Under the pieces are notes generated by a model that was not told where the DNA came from, did no database searches, and was given only the letters and a program-made list of their open reading frames with translations. Positions 29,198 to 40,379 of a stretch of DNA of 64,000 nt are shown here, one piece after another. Position numbers and translations under genes: made by a program. Source of the DNA: Dendrocalamus latiflorus (Eukaryota > Streptophyta > Magnoliopsida > Poales > Poaceae); contig CM029642.1 in NCBI GenBank assembly GCA_017311315.1, positions 15,269,624 to 15,333,623 of the forward strand, written 5' to 3'. Numbering within the stretch: the first letter of the stretch is position 1; the number at the start of each line of letters is the position of its first letter.

Positions 29198-30271
29198 TAT
29201 AATACAAAATAATGGAAAATAAAGATCCGATGATAATATACTAGAATATAGTCTAGAGAGGATATTAAATAGAATGACACAAGGGTTATCAATTATACAA
29301 TTTTTATCATATGATAAATTATTATTAGTCAGATTAATGTACCACAACTAAATCAGTCAAAGCTCACAATTAATAATGAACAGTTGAAAGACCATCGAAG
29401 CAAGATATATAACTAAATCGTCCAATGTTAAAAGACTACTAGTGGTTAACTTTAGATTTAAATATGCTTATACGCTACCTATCCATAATTGAAGCATTTA
29501 TTTCAATTCCTAACTAAGTATGAATTCTTTAGCCGAGTGTTATACTAAGGACATGCGTACAACACTAACTAGCCCAGCGCATTCGAATCTAACTAATTCT
29601 ACAAGCAACATATAACTGGCAATCAATGCAGTACAATAATCGAATACTAGGCTATGACGATAGGTAATCATGAAACAGTAATATGCGAAAGAACAGGTTG
29701 CGGCTGCAAGGTACTTGTCTTGAGCGCGCTCAACGGACACGTTGCACGATGGATCCGAAATACGCAACTGCCCAGCTGCTCCCTCAACAGCTACGTGCGA
29801 ACCTACAAGGTGGCATGGAAGGCAATCGATCAGATAAAGATGAATTTAATAAAAGGAACGACAGGAGATAAATTGACTGAAAAGGAAATAGCCGTTCGGC
29901 CGCACGAAAACACGTTCAGCCACACGAACGCCCGCAGCCGTTTGGCCGAGCGAAGGCACGTTCGGTCGCGCGAACGCGCCTCTGCACTAACCAAGCGAGA
30001 TAATAGATAAATGAAATAGTTTTTTACAGTTTATTATGATAGCTTTTTTAAAATAATTTATCAGTTTATTAGTATTTGGTTCGATTACACGAGTGCTCGC
30101 TCGAGGCAAAAACCATCTATCATAGATAAAAAAAAAACAGGCCCATTGTAGCAAGCCTGAGCTTCAATTTTTAGATGGAATGGTTTAGAACGATGTAAAG
30201 TCACGGGACTATCAGCCCTTTGCCTTTTCTTTTGAAGATCCAAATCATCCCAATAGGGATTCATTTAGCCC

Positions 30272-30548
30272 TACACAAAAGAGCTTTTTTAGTAGCTTAT
30301 GGCTGAAAATTACTGTAGCTGGATAAAAAAACGTTGTAGCTGACAGAGCCTTATTTAGCATAATTAAATTTAAAAAAATTAAAAAAAATGTAAAAAAATA
30401 TGTTAGCCCATTACATATAATACAAATAAAATACGGGGAAAAAAGAGCCGGCAAAAAAGCTCAACAAAAAGCCAAAAGTTCAAAAAAAAGACGAAACTTA
30501 TGAATAGTGAAAAATAAACCGAAAGCTAAAAGCTGATGCCCAAATGAT
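30272..30548. mobile_element. A/T-rich MITE in duplication unit 1
   Basis: Read on the minus strand it begins GGTGATCATTTGGGCATCAG and ends AGCTCTTTTGTGTAGGGC. It is related to the copies in the two laccases and absent at the matching place in unit 2. Edges are approximate. Confidence 0.55.
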
Positions 30549-32047
30549 CACCACCTAAATTGTTCATAACCAAAAATATCGTGGTGCTAAGTGAAATGAA
30601 GAATTATAAAATACAAATATCCATATGCTACTCCCTTCCATATATATCATCTTCAACGATCACCTAAAAAACAATAAAAGCAATGATAAATCCACTACTC
30701 AACAAGTACAAAACAGAATAATAAACGAGCCATCACTTATTAACAACTCCTCGCTAACTATTATTAACTTAATTTCTCATATCTACCCTCAGTAACTACC
30801 CTCAGTAATTTTTTATTCACGCATTTTGATATCTGAAAGTACCATTCACTTATTGGAATGCAGCGCAATTTTCACGAAAACTTCTGACTCCATTCCCACG
30901 ACACCCCGTGCCAACAAGACAACAGCCAGCCGGCTTTAACACTCCGCATGTGGCCGAGCAGGCTCCGCGCCAAAACTGCCTGTGACATATGTCACCGGCG
31001 GACCCCTAGCCTGCCCATGTCCTCCATGCACGGGCGCGGTAAAATTTTTGCTTTTTAGCCCAAAATTTAAAAGTTTTTTACGTATGAACCCCTGAAGAAA
31101 AGATTTGCAAAAATGGACCCTTTTCTCGGCACCACAGAATATGGCGTCAAGGGTACATGTCACGGCGTCATATGCTTTAGCGCCGTGTATTGACACGTCG
31201 GAGCCAGGGTGGCATAGCTCGGCGCCGCAGAACATGGCGCCGTGAAGTGCACATACGGCGCTAACAACCTTGGCGCCGTGCTCTGGGACTTAAGCCCGAG
31301 CGCGGCCCCTCGGCCCCTCACTCTGTTCAGCCCAACCGAAGCAACCGCCGCCGCCACTCTCTTCCCCCCTCAAAATCTACTCAAATCCATCCGTTTTTCT
31401 CGCGATTTTGCTTCCAAATCGACTAAGCAAGGTGAACCCCCCTCCTTTCCATTGATTTTTTGCAATAAATATGGATTATTTGAGGTACATTTCGTTTGGG
31501 AAGATTTGAAACCCTAGATGAAATTAGTTCAATTTGGCTCGGTTTTAGGTTAGATTTTCGATAGATATGCATAATGTAAGAGTAGTAATGTGTATAGATT
31601 CGTTTTTAGGGTTTGATTTTTAGAAATATATGTATTTTAGGGTTTGATTTAGAAATACATTTGTTTTTAGGGTTTGATTTAGAAATATATGTTTAGATTT
31701 AGAGTTTGATTTAGAAATACACATGTTTAGAGCGAGATTGATGAATGTTTAGAAATACATATGTTTTTAGGGTCCATTTTAGAAATACATATGTTTTTAG
31801 GGTTTGATTTGAGTGAAATACATATGTTTTTAGGGTTTGATTTAGAAATACATATGTTTTATGGGTATGATTTGAACAACATTGTTGAATGTTTAGATTT
31901 AGGGTAAATCAATTTGATTCCAATTATTATTCATGTTGATTCCAATTTCATAATTCAATTTGATTATTATTTTTATTTATAAATCATGTTTTATAAATTT
32001 CTTATTTGAATATTTCTTAACTATTGAATTCTAAAATTTATCACAGG

Positions 32048-32536
32048 ATGGCGAGATACCGGCTGCTAGATGAGTCCTACGAGAGGGAGCACCGCGGCAG
32101 GCTCACGGAGGACGGCCAGGTACGTGTGTGGTCGAAATATACATGTGTTCAACTTGATGGTCACGCAGCTAACTTTTATAGCAATTTTCAGGAGATACCC
32201 ATACTTCGTCCTCGAACCCATGATGGGTTCCAGTTGATGCGCTACGACGACCGCTATACCCCACTGCTGCGCCGTGCTGGGCTGCACGGTCGCTAACCTA
32301 TTACGGCGGGGCATGCCGGTCTTCAACCCTGCAGTTTTGACCGCACTTGTCGATAGGTGAATTTTCTCTATCGGGTCAATTTGTTTTCACTTCTATATTC
32401 TTACGTACGTAACTAATTGTTTTCTCCTTGTACTACTAACAGGTGGAGGCCAGAGACACACACGTTCCACCTTCCCTGTGGGGAGATGACTGTCACGCTG
32501 CAGGACGTGGCGATGATACTTGGACTTTTTCTATAG
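32048..32536 (+). pseudogene. Plant mobile domain (PMD) gene fragment
   Basis: Spliced exons 32048-32119, 32192-32356 and 32443-32536 read MARYRLLDESYEREHRG, then RPRTHDGF and RYDDRYTPLLRRAGL, then (after a one-base frameshift near 32290) RRGMPVFNPAVLTALVDR. They continue as WRPETHTFHLPCGEMTVTLQ and DVAMILGL, then stop. This is the N-terminal part of the plant mobile domain family (MAIN/MAIL relatives), which also occurs in transposons. Splice sites are kept (CAG/GTACGT, AG/GTGAAT). The frameshift and early stop make it a pseudogene. It lies wholly inside the Mutator-like element, so it was probably captured and carried by it. Confidence 0.82.
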
Positions 32537-32710
32537 ACATGCGATATTTTCAGACTTATGTGATATTTTGAGACTTTATACAGTTATGTGGTATTTTGAG
32601 ACTTATTGGTAACGATGTTGTTATTTACGTTTTCAGATGTTTCATGTGTGCATGTACGTATGTGCATGTTTTACAGAAAAGTTTATTGTTTTGCTGTTTT
32701 TTTGTCAGGT

Positions 32711-32840
32711 GTAGCTTACACGGCGCCATACCCTTTGGCGCCGAGATGTGTATATACGGCGCCCGATTGTTTGGCGCCAAACAGTCTGGCGTTGTATATA
32801 CACATCTCGGCGCCAAATGGTATGGCGCCATGTAAGCTAT
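32711..32840. repeat. Long hairpin with 47-bp arms
   Basis: Arms 32711-32757 and 32794-32840 are inverted copies with three mismatches by eye and a 36-base loop. Each arm carries two GGCGCC palindromes and GAGATGTGTATATAC. Confidence 0.9.
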
Positions 32841-33378
32841 GTACGGCGCGTGAAAGTTTGGCGCCGAGATAGGGGGACTTGCAGGCACGGCGACCATTTT
32901 TGACTGGCTAAGTCAGTACACGGCGCTACGGAATGCAGCGCCGTATTTGCATTTCGCGGCGCCATGTGCTGCGGCGCCGAGCTATGCCACCCTGGCTCCG
33001 ACGTGTCAATACACGACGCTAAAGCATATGGCGCCGTGACATGTACCCTGGGGCGCCATATTCTGTGGCGCCGAGAAAAGGGTCCATTTTTGCAAATCTT
33101 TTCTCCAGGGGTTCATATGTAAAAAACTTTAAATTTTTGGGCTAAAAAGCAAAAATTTTACACGGGCGCGTCTCCATGCATGCCCCTTGTCGCCCTGGGT
33201 GGTCACCTCAATACTGCAGATTTCTGCTGTGGCAGTGTGCATGCCGTCAGAGAGTTCAATTGGAACTTCGTTTCGCCAATGCATGTAGCATCCCATTAGG
33301 TAGGTGCGTTACTGATTAAAATAAGTGACTGAGAACACATTTGCAGCATGCAGTTCATCGGATCAAAATATGCAGCAG

Positions 33379-34123
33379 CAGTGGCGGACCCAGGATTTTT
33401 GAGATGGGGGTACGAAATTAAGAATCTACGGAGTATATATATAAGATAGAGAATTTTGGTACACATAATATGTATATCTCATATAGTTAATCAAATAAAC
33501 CTTGTGTGCAGGGGCGGCATGGCCGTCGGGAGCGCCGCCGCCGTTCAAGCTGGAATAGGGGAGGAGTTGCCGCCGCCGCATGGGCCGCCTGGCCGTGGGG
33601 ACTTCTTTGCCGTCGACGCCGTGTCGGCCATTGGGTGTGGGTGCCCGGCGCCGCGCCGCCGCCGGCAGCCGTTCGCCGGTCGCCGCGTTGCTGGAGACGA
33701 GGAGGCCAGGGGCGTGCTGTAGGCTGTGGCGGCTTGTGCAAGAGAGATGGAGAGGAGGCAGGCACGGAGCAAGGCAGGAGGCGGCGTGGGAGGCAGCCAG
33801 GCAGAGGCAGGAGCCCGCCGGTCGCCGCGTCGCCGGAGCCGAGGAGGCCAGGAGCGCGCAGAGATGGAGAGGAGGCCAGGGGCACGCAGAGATGGAGAGG
33901 AGGCGGCGTGGGAGGCAGCCAGGCAGAGGCAGGAGCCAGGAGGCTAGGGTTAGGTTAGAAAATGTCAATTGGGCCTTTTGGCTAGTGGGCTGAATTTGCT
34001 AAATTACTTGCACTTCTAGTTTTTTTATATATATATGAAATATATATTATATATAGTTGATTTTTTGCAAAAAAAATTGGGGGTACAACTGTACCCCCAT
34101 GTCCCATGGTGCGTCCGCCCCTG
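33379..34123. mobile_element. hAT-type non-autonomous transposon
   Basis: The ends are inverted (CAGTGGCGGAC on the left, CAGGGGCGGAC read from the right), each followed by a GGGGGTAC motif. Flanking 8-mers TGCAGCAG (33371-33378) and TGCAACAG (34124-34131) form the target duplication. The uninserted sequence AATATGCAACAGTGAGG is present in unit 2 near 37205. The 450-bp GC-rich core (33500-33950) has repeated GAGATGGAGAGGAGG stretches and no recognisable transposase. Confidence 0.85.
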
Positions 34124-34778
34124 TGCAACAGTGAGGATGCAATAACAGTATCATGTAGCAATAACATCGGTCTGCAGCTGACCAGCTTATTCACAGTTAC
34201 GAATTCTTGTGATTAAGCTATTGCGGCCGTGAGGTATTTGCCTTGAGCACGCTCGACGGACACGCTGCACGATAGATCCAAAATGCGCAACTGCCCAGCT
34301 GCTCTCTCAAAAGCTGCGTGCGAACCTACATGGTGGTATAGAAAGCAATCAATCAGATAAAAATGAATTTAATAAAGGAACGACATAAGATAAATTCACT
34401 GAAAAGGAAATAGCTGTTCGGCCGCACGAACGGCCGCAGCCGTTCGACTGAGCGAAGCCACGTTCGGCCGCGCGAACGCGCCTGTGCACGAACCAAGCGA
34501 GATAACAGATAAACGAAATAGGTTTTTACGGTTTATTATGATAGGTTTTTAAAAATAATTTATTAGTTTATTGGTATTTGATTCGATTACACGAGTGCTC
34601 GCTCAAGGCAAAAACAATCTGTCACAGATAAAAAAAAAACAGGCGCATTGTAGCAAGCTTGGGCCTCAATTTTTAGATGGAACAGTTTAGAACGTTGTAA
34701 AGTCACGGGACTGTCAACCCTTTGCCTTTTCTCATGAAGATCAAAATCAGGGATTGGTTTATGCATCACGCCATCCCA

Positions 34779-35156
34779 ATTTTTTTAGATAAAGGATATA
34801 AAATCCGGCCTCTATATCCACTTGGGATATATACAGCCAAAAGTTACACGAGCTCTTAGGCTCAAAGCCTCAACACTGAGGAGTACACAAAATAAGAATC
34901 AGAGCTTAAGGACTATGAAAAAGCTAGAAAGACTAAGCTTCAGAACTTCTTCTCCGTCCTTGCTTTCAACCAAGCCCCTAACCTTCTCCAACTGAGCCAC
35001 CCTAACTTCGGCCTACCTTGCGTGAAGATGAACCTCCAAGGCGACGTCTCCGAAGAGGCGACGAGGGTCGCCGACGCCGCCCGCCTCACCGAGACAAGGC
35101 TTTCACCTGGAGAACAGTAAACATGAGGGCTATGGAGTACCATGACAACCCTCCAA
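34779..35156 (-). mobile_element. 5'-truncated LINE-like insertion
   Basis: A T-run followed by AGATAAAGGATATAAAATCC and GGCCTCTATATCC matches, in reverse, the 3' tail and poly-A of grass L1-type elements. CCAAT on both sides is a short candidate target duplication. The inserted piece splits the sequence CATCCCAAT/AGGGATTCATTT that is continuous in the three later 330-bp units. Confidence 0.6.
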
Positions 35157-35430
35157 GAAGTGCCAATAGGGATTCATTTATTATAAGGAATGAATTAAAT
35201 TGTCCAGAACCAAAAATATCGTGATGCTAAGTGAAATGAAGAATTATAAAATACAAATATCCATATGCTACTCCCATCCATATATGTCATCTTCAACAAT
35301 CACCTAAAAACAATAAAAATAATGATAAATCCACGACTAAAAATATACGAAACAGATTAATAAACGAGCCATCACTTATTAACAACTCCTACCTAACTAT
35401 TATTAACAATTTTTTACTCACGCATTTTGT

Positions 35431-36419
35431 CAACCCTTTGCCTTTTCTCATGAAGATCAGAATCAGGGATTGGTTTATGCATCACGCCATCCCAATAGGG
35501 ATTCATTTGTTATAAGGAATGAAATTAAATTATCCAGAACCAAAAATATCGTGATGCTAAGTGAAATGAAGAATTATAAAATACAAATATCCATATGCTA
35601 CTCCCTTTCATATATGTCATCTTCAACGATCACCTAAAAATAATAAAAATAATAATAAATCCACGACTAAAAATGTACGAAACAGATTGATAAACGAGCC
35701 ATCACTTATTAACAACTCCTACCTAACTATTATTAACAATTTTTTACTCACGCATTTTGTCAACCCTTTGCCTTTTCTCATGAAGATCAGAATCAGGGAT
35801 TGGTTTATGCATCACGCCATCCCAATAGGGATTCATTTATTATAAGGAATGAATTAAATTGTCCAGAACCAAAAATATCGTGATACTAAGTGAAATGAAG
35901 AATTATAAAATACAAATATCCATATGCTACTCCCTTCCATATATGTCATCTTCAACAATCACCTAAAAACAATAAAAATAATGATAAATCCACGACAAAA
36001 AATGTACGAAACAGATTAATAAACGAGCCATCACTTATTAACAACTCCTACCTAACTATTATTAACAGTTTTTTACTCACGCATTTTGTCAACCCTTCGC
36101 CTTTTCTCATGAAGATCAGAATCAGGGATTGGTTTATGCATCACGCCATCCCAATAGGGATTCATTTGTTATAAGGAATGAAATTAAATTGTCCAGAACC
36201 AAAAATATCGTGATGCTAAGTGAAATGAAGAATTATAAAATACAAATATCCATATGCTACTCCCTTCCATATATGTCATCTTTAACGATCATCTAAAAAT
36301 AATAAAAATAATAATAAATCCACGACTAAAAATGTACGAAACAGATTAATAAACGAGCCATCACTTATTAACAACTCCTACCTAACTATTATTAACAGTT
36401 TTTTACTCACGCATTTTGA
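35431..36419 (+). repeat. 330-bp tandem repeat, three full copies
   Basis: Units start at 35431, 35761 and 36090, each with CAACCCTTYGCCTTTTCTCA. An additional copy split by the LINE precedes them (about 34718-35430). Unit 1 has a single corresponding segment. Units are nearly identical by eye, so the expansion is recent. Confidence 0.93.
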
Positions 36420-37393
36420 TATCTTAAAGTACCATTCACTTATTGGAGTGCAGCGCAATTTTCACGTGTACAAAGCGAAAACTTCTGGCTCGATTCCCGC
36501 GACACCCCGTGCCTCGATTCCCACGACACCCGGTGCCGACAAGACATCAGCCAGCCGGCTTTAACACTCCGCATGTGGCCGATCAGAGCTTCTGGGCTTC
36601 TGGCGCTCCACACCAGAACTGCCTGTGACAGATGTCACGGGCGGACCCCTTGCCTGCCGGAACCGAATTCCATGCGGCGGTGCCGCTCGTGCGACACCGC
36701 TGCGCTGCCGCCGCGTGTCCGGGCGCAGCAGCCGCAGCGCGCCTCGCGACACCGCCGCATAGAATTTTTTTCCTTGCCTGCCCGTGCCCTCCATGCATGG
36801 GCGCGTCTCCATGCAAGCCCTGAATACGGCTTCTCTGTACCCTTTTCTGTGTCTCTTTATAAGTGACAGTAATTTAAAAAAGATAAATACTATTACAGAT
36901 CTACAGAAAGTAAAGCAGAACAAATAACTCGCTAACACGTATAAGAGAACATGAACAGAAGAAGAGGGAATAAGGAAGCCACGTTCGCAAGCCCCTTGTC
37001 GCCATGGGCGGTCACCTCAATACTGCAGATCTCTGCTGTGGCAGCGTGCATGCCGTCAGAGAGTTCAATTGGAACTTCGTTTGGCCAATGCGTGTAGCAT
37101 CCCGTTAGGTGATGCCGGCGATGCCGGCGATCCTGAGGGTGCGTTACTGATTAAAATAAGTGATTGAGAACACATTTGCAGCGTGCAGTTCATCGGGTCA
37201 GAATATGCAACAGTGAGGATGCAATAACAGTATCATGTAGCAATAACATCGGTCTGCAGCTGACCAGCTTATTCACAGTTACGAACTCTTTGTGATTAAG
37301 CCCTTGGACAGAATGGACAATCATCCAAACCAACACGCACACACAAACTTGACACTGCTGCAGTAAGCGATAGGTCTCTGCGGGGGTAGCTGT

Positions 37394-38038
37394 TCATTTC
37401 TCCGGCTTGCCGCGGCCGAAGCTCTTCTTGCGCTCCTCGATGAAGGGCGTCGACCTCTCGTTGATGTTGGACGGCACCCTCAGGATCGCCGGCATCCTCG
37501 GCCGGAGCCCTCTCCTCGGTGGCTTCGGATCCTCCCCTCCGGCTCCGAGCTGGCCGCTCGACGACGCCTGCCTCTTCTTGAACAGCGACTTCTTCACCGC
37601 CGCGGCGTCCTTGTCGCCGGCCTCCTCCCTGTCATCCTTTATGGTCACCGACCTCCTCACCTTCTTCTCCTGCACCAACGCTTCTGCAGCCACCTGATGA
37701 TCAGCAGCTTCTTCCTCCTGCTCATCACTTGCTCTTGCAGTGCTCACATCAGTGTTTCTTTCTTCGAGAATGGTGGCTGTGATGCTCTTATGGTCTTCTT
37801 CGTGACTGAACTCGAACTCGGCCTTCTCGATCTGTATCGCGAACTCGTCTTCTTCCTCCTCCTCCTCTGCAGGGTTGTTATGATTGTTGTTGTTCATACT
37901 ACTGCTCCTGCTGCCATTTCTCGGCCCCTCGGTGATGTTCTTCTGCCTGTTCATGGACAGGTTCTTGGCCAGGAACGTCAAGAACCGGTCGCACATGCTC
38001 ACGGCCCTCGCTGAATCATCGCCTGAGCCTTTCTCCAT
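37394..38038 (-). CDS. Unknown 214-aa charged plant protein
   Basis: A single open frame runs from ATG at 38038 to a stop at 37394. The protein is highly charged and low in complexity in the middle, with an Asn run, an EEEEEEDEF stretch and an A/E-rich segment. It has basic patches (KKVRRSVTIKD, KKSLFKKRQ) and a Pro-rich C-terminus ending PAILRVPSNINERSTPFI and EERKKSFGRG. There is no signal peptide or membrane segment. The C-terminal motif looks conserved and may be a family signature, but I cannot name a function. A TATA box lies 65-72 bp upstream. A TRIM retrotransposon sits about 540 bp upstream and the duplicated block lies just downstream. Third-position GC is high, as in many grass genes, supporting a real gene. 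Confidence 0.75.
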   Translation of the reverse strand: MEKGSGDDSARAVSMCDRFLTFLAKNLSMNRQKNITEGPRNGSRSSSMNNNNHNNPAEEEEEEDEFAIQIEKAEFEFSHEEDHKSITATILEERNTDVSTARASDEQEEEAADHQVAAEALVQEKKVRRSVTIKDDREEAGDKDAAAVKKSLFKKRQASSSGQLGAGGEDPKPPRRGLRPRMPAILRVPSNINERSTPFIEERKKSFGRGKPEK

Positions 38039-38102
38039 TACGCGAGTTTGTGCGTGCGTGCGTGTTTTGTGCTTGATTTCTGATGCATAAATGGAGGATG
38101 AA

Positions 38103-38110
38103 CTTTATAG
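38103..38110 (-). promoter_or_regulatory. TATA box of the 214-aa gene
   Basis: The minus strand reads CTATAAAG, 65-72 bp upstream of the ATG, which would give a short 5' leader of about 35-40 bases. Confidence 0.6.
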
Positions 38111-38574
38111 ATGCTTCAATCTGACGTTTTGGATTGGAGTGGATTAGGAAGGAACAAGATAGCTGACAGCGTAGGAAAGAAGCAGACCAAGAGGAGCAAA
38201 GAATGAAGAATCCATTCGTTTCTTGCAGCTGGGATGTTTCTGATGGAATGCGGTGTTGGAAAAGGTCCTTTGTTTGATCAGCAGCAAAAGATTCTAGCTT
38301 GGTTTCATCTTTTCTGGCAATCTGTAGATCTCTTGGGCACTGGAGGGTACCAAGCGATTCCAGATGCCAAAGGAAAGCAACCTGCTTGGAATATTGCTGC
38401 TAAAAGCAATTCCAAATGTGACAAGCAGTCTCTGGGAAGGTATCTCATTTGCGACTGAAAATGGCAATTTAGATTATCAGCATGACACATGAACAAAGAA
38501 TCATGTTTCATTCCAGACATGCCAGCCAACAAGGCTACATGAAAATGATTGTTTTTGAGACAAAATGCTATATG

Positions 38575-38946
38575 TGTTGATCGTAAGAGTCTTCTCACTT
38601 CAAAAACTAGCCAAAGAGGTAAAGGATTCCCCTACTTTTAAGTTAAGCCCCTCGTCCTTCCACAACTAATGTGGGACTATTCCAACAATCTTCCCCTTCA
38701 TACATTGATGTCTCTTAGCCCTTCACCGCCCATTCATCGTACATCAACGGTCCCTCAGGTCATAGTCTATCAGACGTTCACACACTAGTGTCTATTGGGC
38801 CAGAGATATTAGAACCGAGCTCTGATACCACTTGTTGGATCGTAAGGGTCTTCACACTCCAAAAGTTAGATAATAAGGTGAGGGACTTCCCCACTTTTAA
38901 GTTAGGCTCTTCGTGCTTTCACAACCAATGTGAGACAATTCCAACA
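38575..38946 (-). mobile_element. TRIM retrotransposon (372 bp)
   Basis: Two LTRs of 113-114 bp (38575-38687 and 38833-38946, both TGTTG...CCAACA) enclose 145 bp. The interior has a tRNA-Met primer site (minus strand TGGTATCAGAGC, 38819-38830) and a polypurine tract (minus strand AAGGGGAAGAT, 38688-38698). It is flanked by a perfect 5-bp target duplication, ATATG (38570-38574 and 38947-38951). There is no coding capacity. This is the structure of a terminal-repeat retrotransposon in miniature, which needs enzymes from other elements. Confidence 0.92.
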
Positions 38947-38951
38947 ATATG

Positions 38952-40379
38952 GTACATATTACAGCAACTTTAGAACAACTGCTTTCTGATTAACAAAGGC
39001 ATTCGTAGAACACACAGATTTCCCCTTTTTGAAGCCAAAGCCTAGTGCAGACGAACGATAAGATTGATCCTCCTCTCCGCCGCGTCCTCCCGCTCACCTT
39101 CCACTCCTCAACAAGTAAGCTTCTTCAACTTGGAGCAGCTTGAGCAAGTTTTTTTCCTAACGACGGATGGATACCGGAGCATTGTGTAAGAAATAACTGT
39201 AAAATCAGGATAATTCCAAAACAGGCCTTCTAGAAAAATGAACGCAATTTATCAAGAGTTGGGCCAGATTTCTTTTAGAGAGCAGATTCCAGTTTGGAGC
39301 CCTAAATTTTGAACACCTAGACTTCATATTTGAGCAGCTCTTACTTTATGCCTGTTATTTTGTCGTGTTTTACTGGGATAAAAATCCTTTTATTTGTTTT
39401 TATTTTTTATACTTCTACTATTTTTAATATCTCAATTGAACTTGTTGATCCCCGACAGTTGTAAAGATAGGATATTCAAATTATAAAACATTGCAGACTC
39501 CTATATACCTGAGCCTAGATCTAAGGCTGTAAGTTGTATCCAGTCTGGCATCATAATATGTCTTTCGAGTCAATCATTGGTGGATGGTTATCCAAACCCC
39601 TACATCTCTTATCTTTCTTATCACTGCTCTTGTCTTCATTTGATCGTATCAATCTTATTTTCTAATACTTTCGTCACCATCAACCTAGTAGATGGTTAGG
39701 CATGTTTCCTATAATTAAACCTGAGGTTGAGATGTTGATATATTCTCATTTTGTCGAGTTGTGTGTGGCGGATTGATTGATCCTTTAGGATACCAAAGTG
39801 TAAACCTTGGAAGAATAAATTAAACTTTTGGGTGAAAGATAATTGTATTGGTATATGGGCTTGATCAAGGGAATCGATCATGACATACTCAGGGCTTTGC
39901 ATGAAAATTGGGATTGGAATCTTGTTCGGATTGAATGCTGTTCATGGACGTGGAAGGGAGGATATGTTCAGGACATAATTTGATTTTAAATTGTACAAAG
40001 TTTTGGTGGAATGATTACTTGATCCAAGATAGTTATCGATTGAGGTCTATGGAGTGCAATTGTGGTGTAGATTAAGATTTTGGAACTTCAAATTGATGAC
40101 ACTAGAGTTTTAATTGGAGAATATGAAAATATGAGAGTGTCATACATTGGTGGATTGGATGAGTATTATAACAACCACAATTGAGCCTTGAAATAATGGG
40201 GATAGATTTAATCTGTTGATAGTCAGAAGATGAGAAGTATTTGGTGGATGCCATGATTACCATGTAATGTTATCTTGATGAATGGCCTACCACAAATTGA
40301 AGTAATGTGAAAATACTTGAATGAACAATGCTCGCTGGATGTATGATATGGGTTTTTTAGGGAAAATAGTAGCAGAGCC
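38952..40379. other. Intergenic sequence, no gene seen
   Basis: This is A/T-rich, non-repetitive-looking sequence with no supported coding frame, RNA gene or element ends. Short frames here have no recognisable features. Confidence 0.5.

Larger units (their letters stand above)
31039..33161 (+). mobile_element. Mutator-like element carrying plant-mobile-domain exons
   Basis: The ~230-bp terminal inverted repeats (31039-31270 and 32930-33161, beginning GTAAAATTTTTGC) are close copies. A perfect 9-bp target duplication, ACGGGCGCG, flanks the element (31030-31038 and 33162-33170), as expected for Mutator-like elements. The paralogous block has the empty site near 36794-36803. There is no transposase. 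The interior has a 5'-leader-like exon, exons of a plant mobile domain gene, and many TGGCGCCG motifs near both ends. Confidence 0.9.
29698..34218 (+). repeat. Tandem duplication, unit 1 (with nested elements)
   Basis: It runs from TTGCGGCTGCAAGG to GATTAAGC and is collinear with unit 2 (34221-37301), which starts three bases after it ends. Unit 1 also carries a MITE, a Mutator-like element and a hAT element that unit 2 lacks. Both units hold ordinary non-coding sequence, including a piece close to the 3' flank of the 37394-38038 gene. Confidence 0.85.
34221..37301 (+). repeat. Tandem duplication, unit 2
   Basis: It begins TTGCGGCCGTGAGG and ends GATTAAGC. It is collinear with unit 1 but carries a LINE tail and three extra copies of an internal 330-bp segment. 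It also has about 165 bp (36825-36985) not found in unit 1. It ends about 90 bp from the stop codon of the 37394-38038 gene. Confidence 0.85.

Noticed and set aside
33426..33993. Overlapping ORFs in the hAT core
   Set aside because: Six-frame openness comes from high GC and short repeats; no start, splice or domain support.
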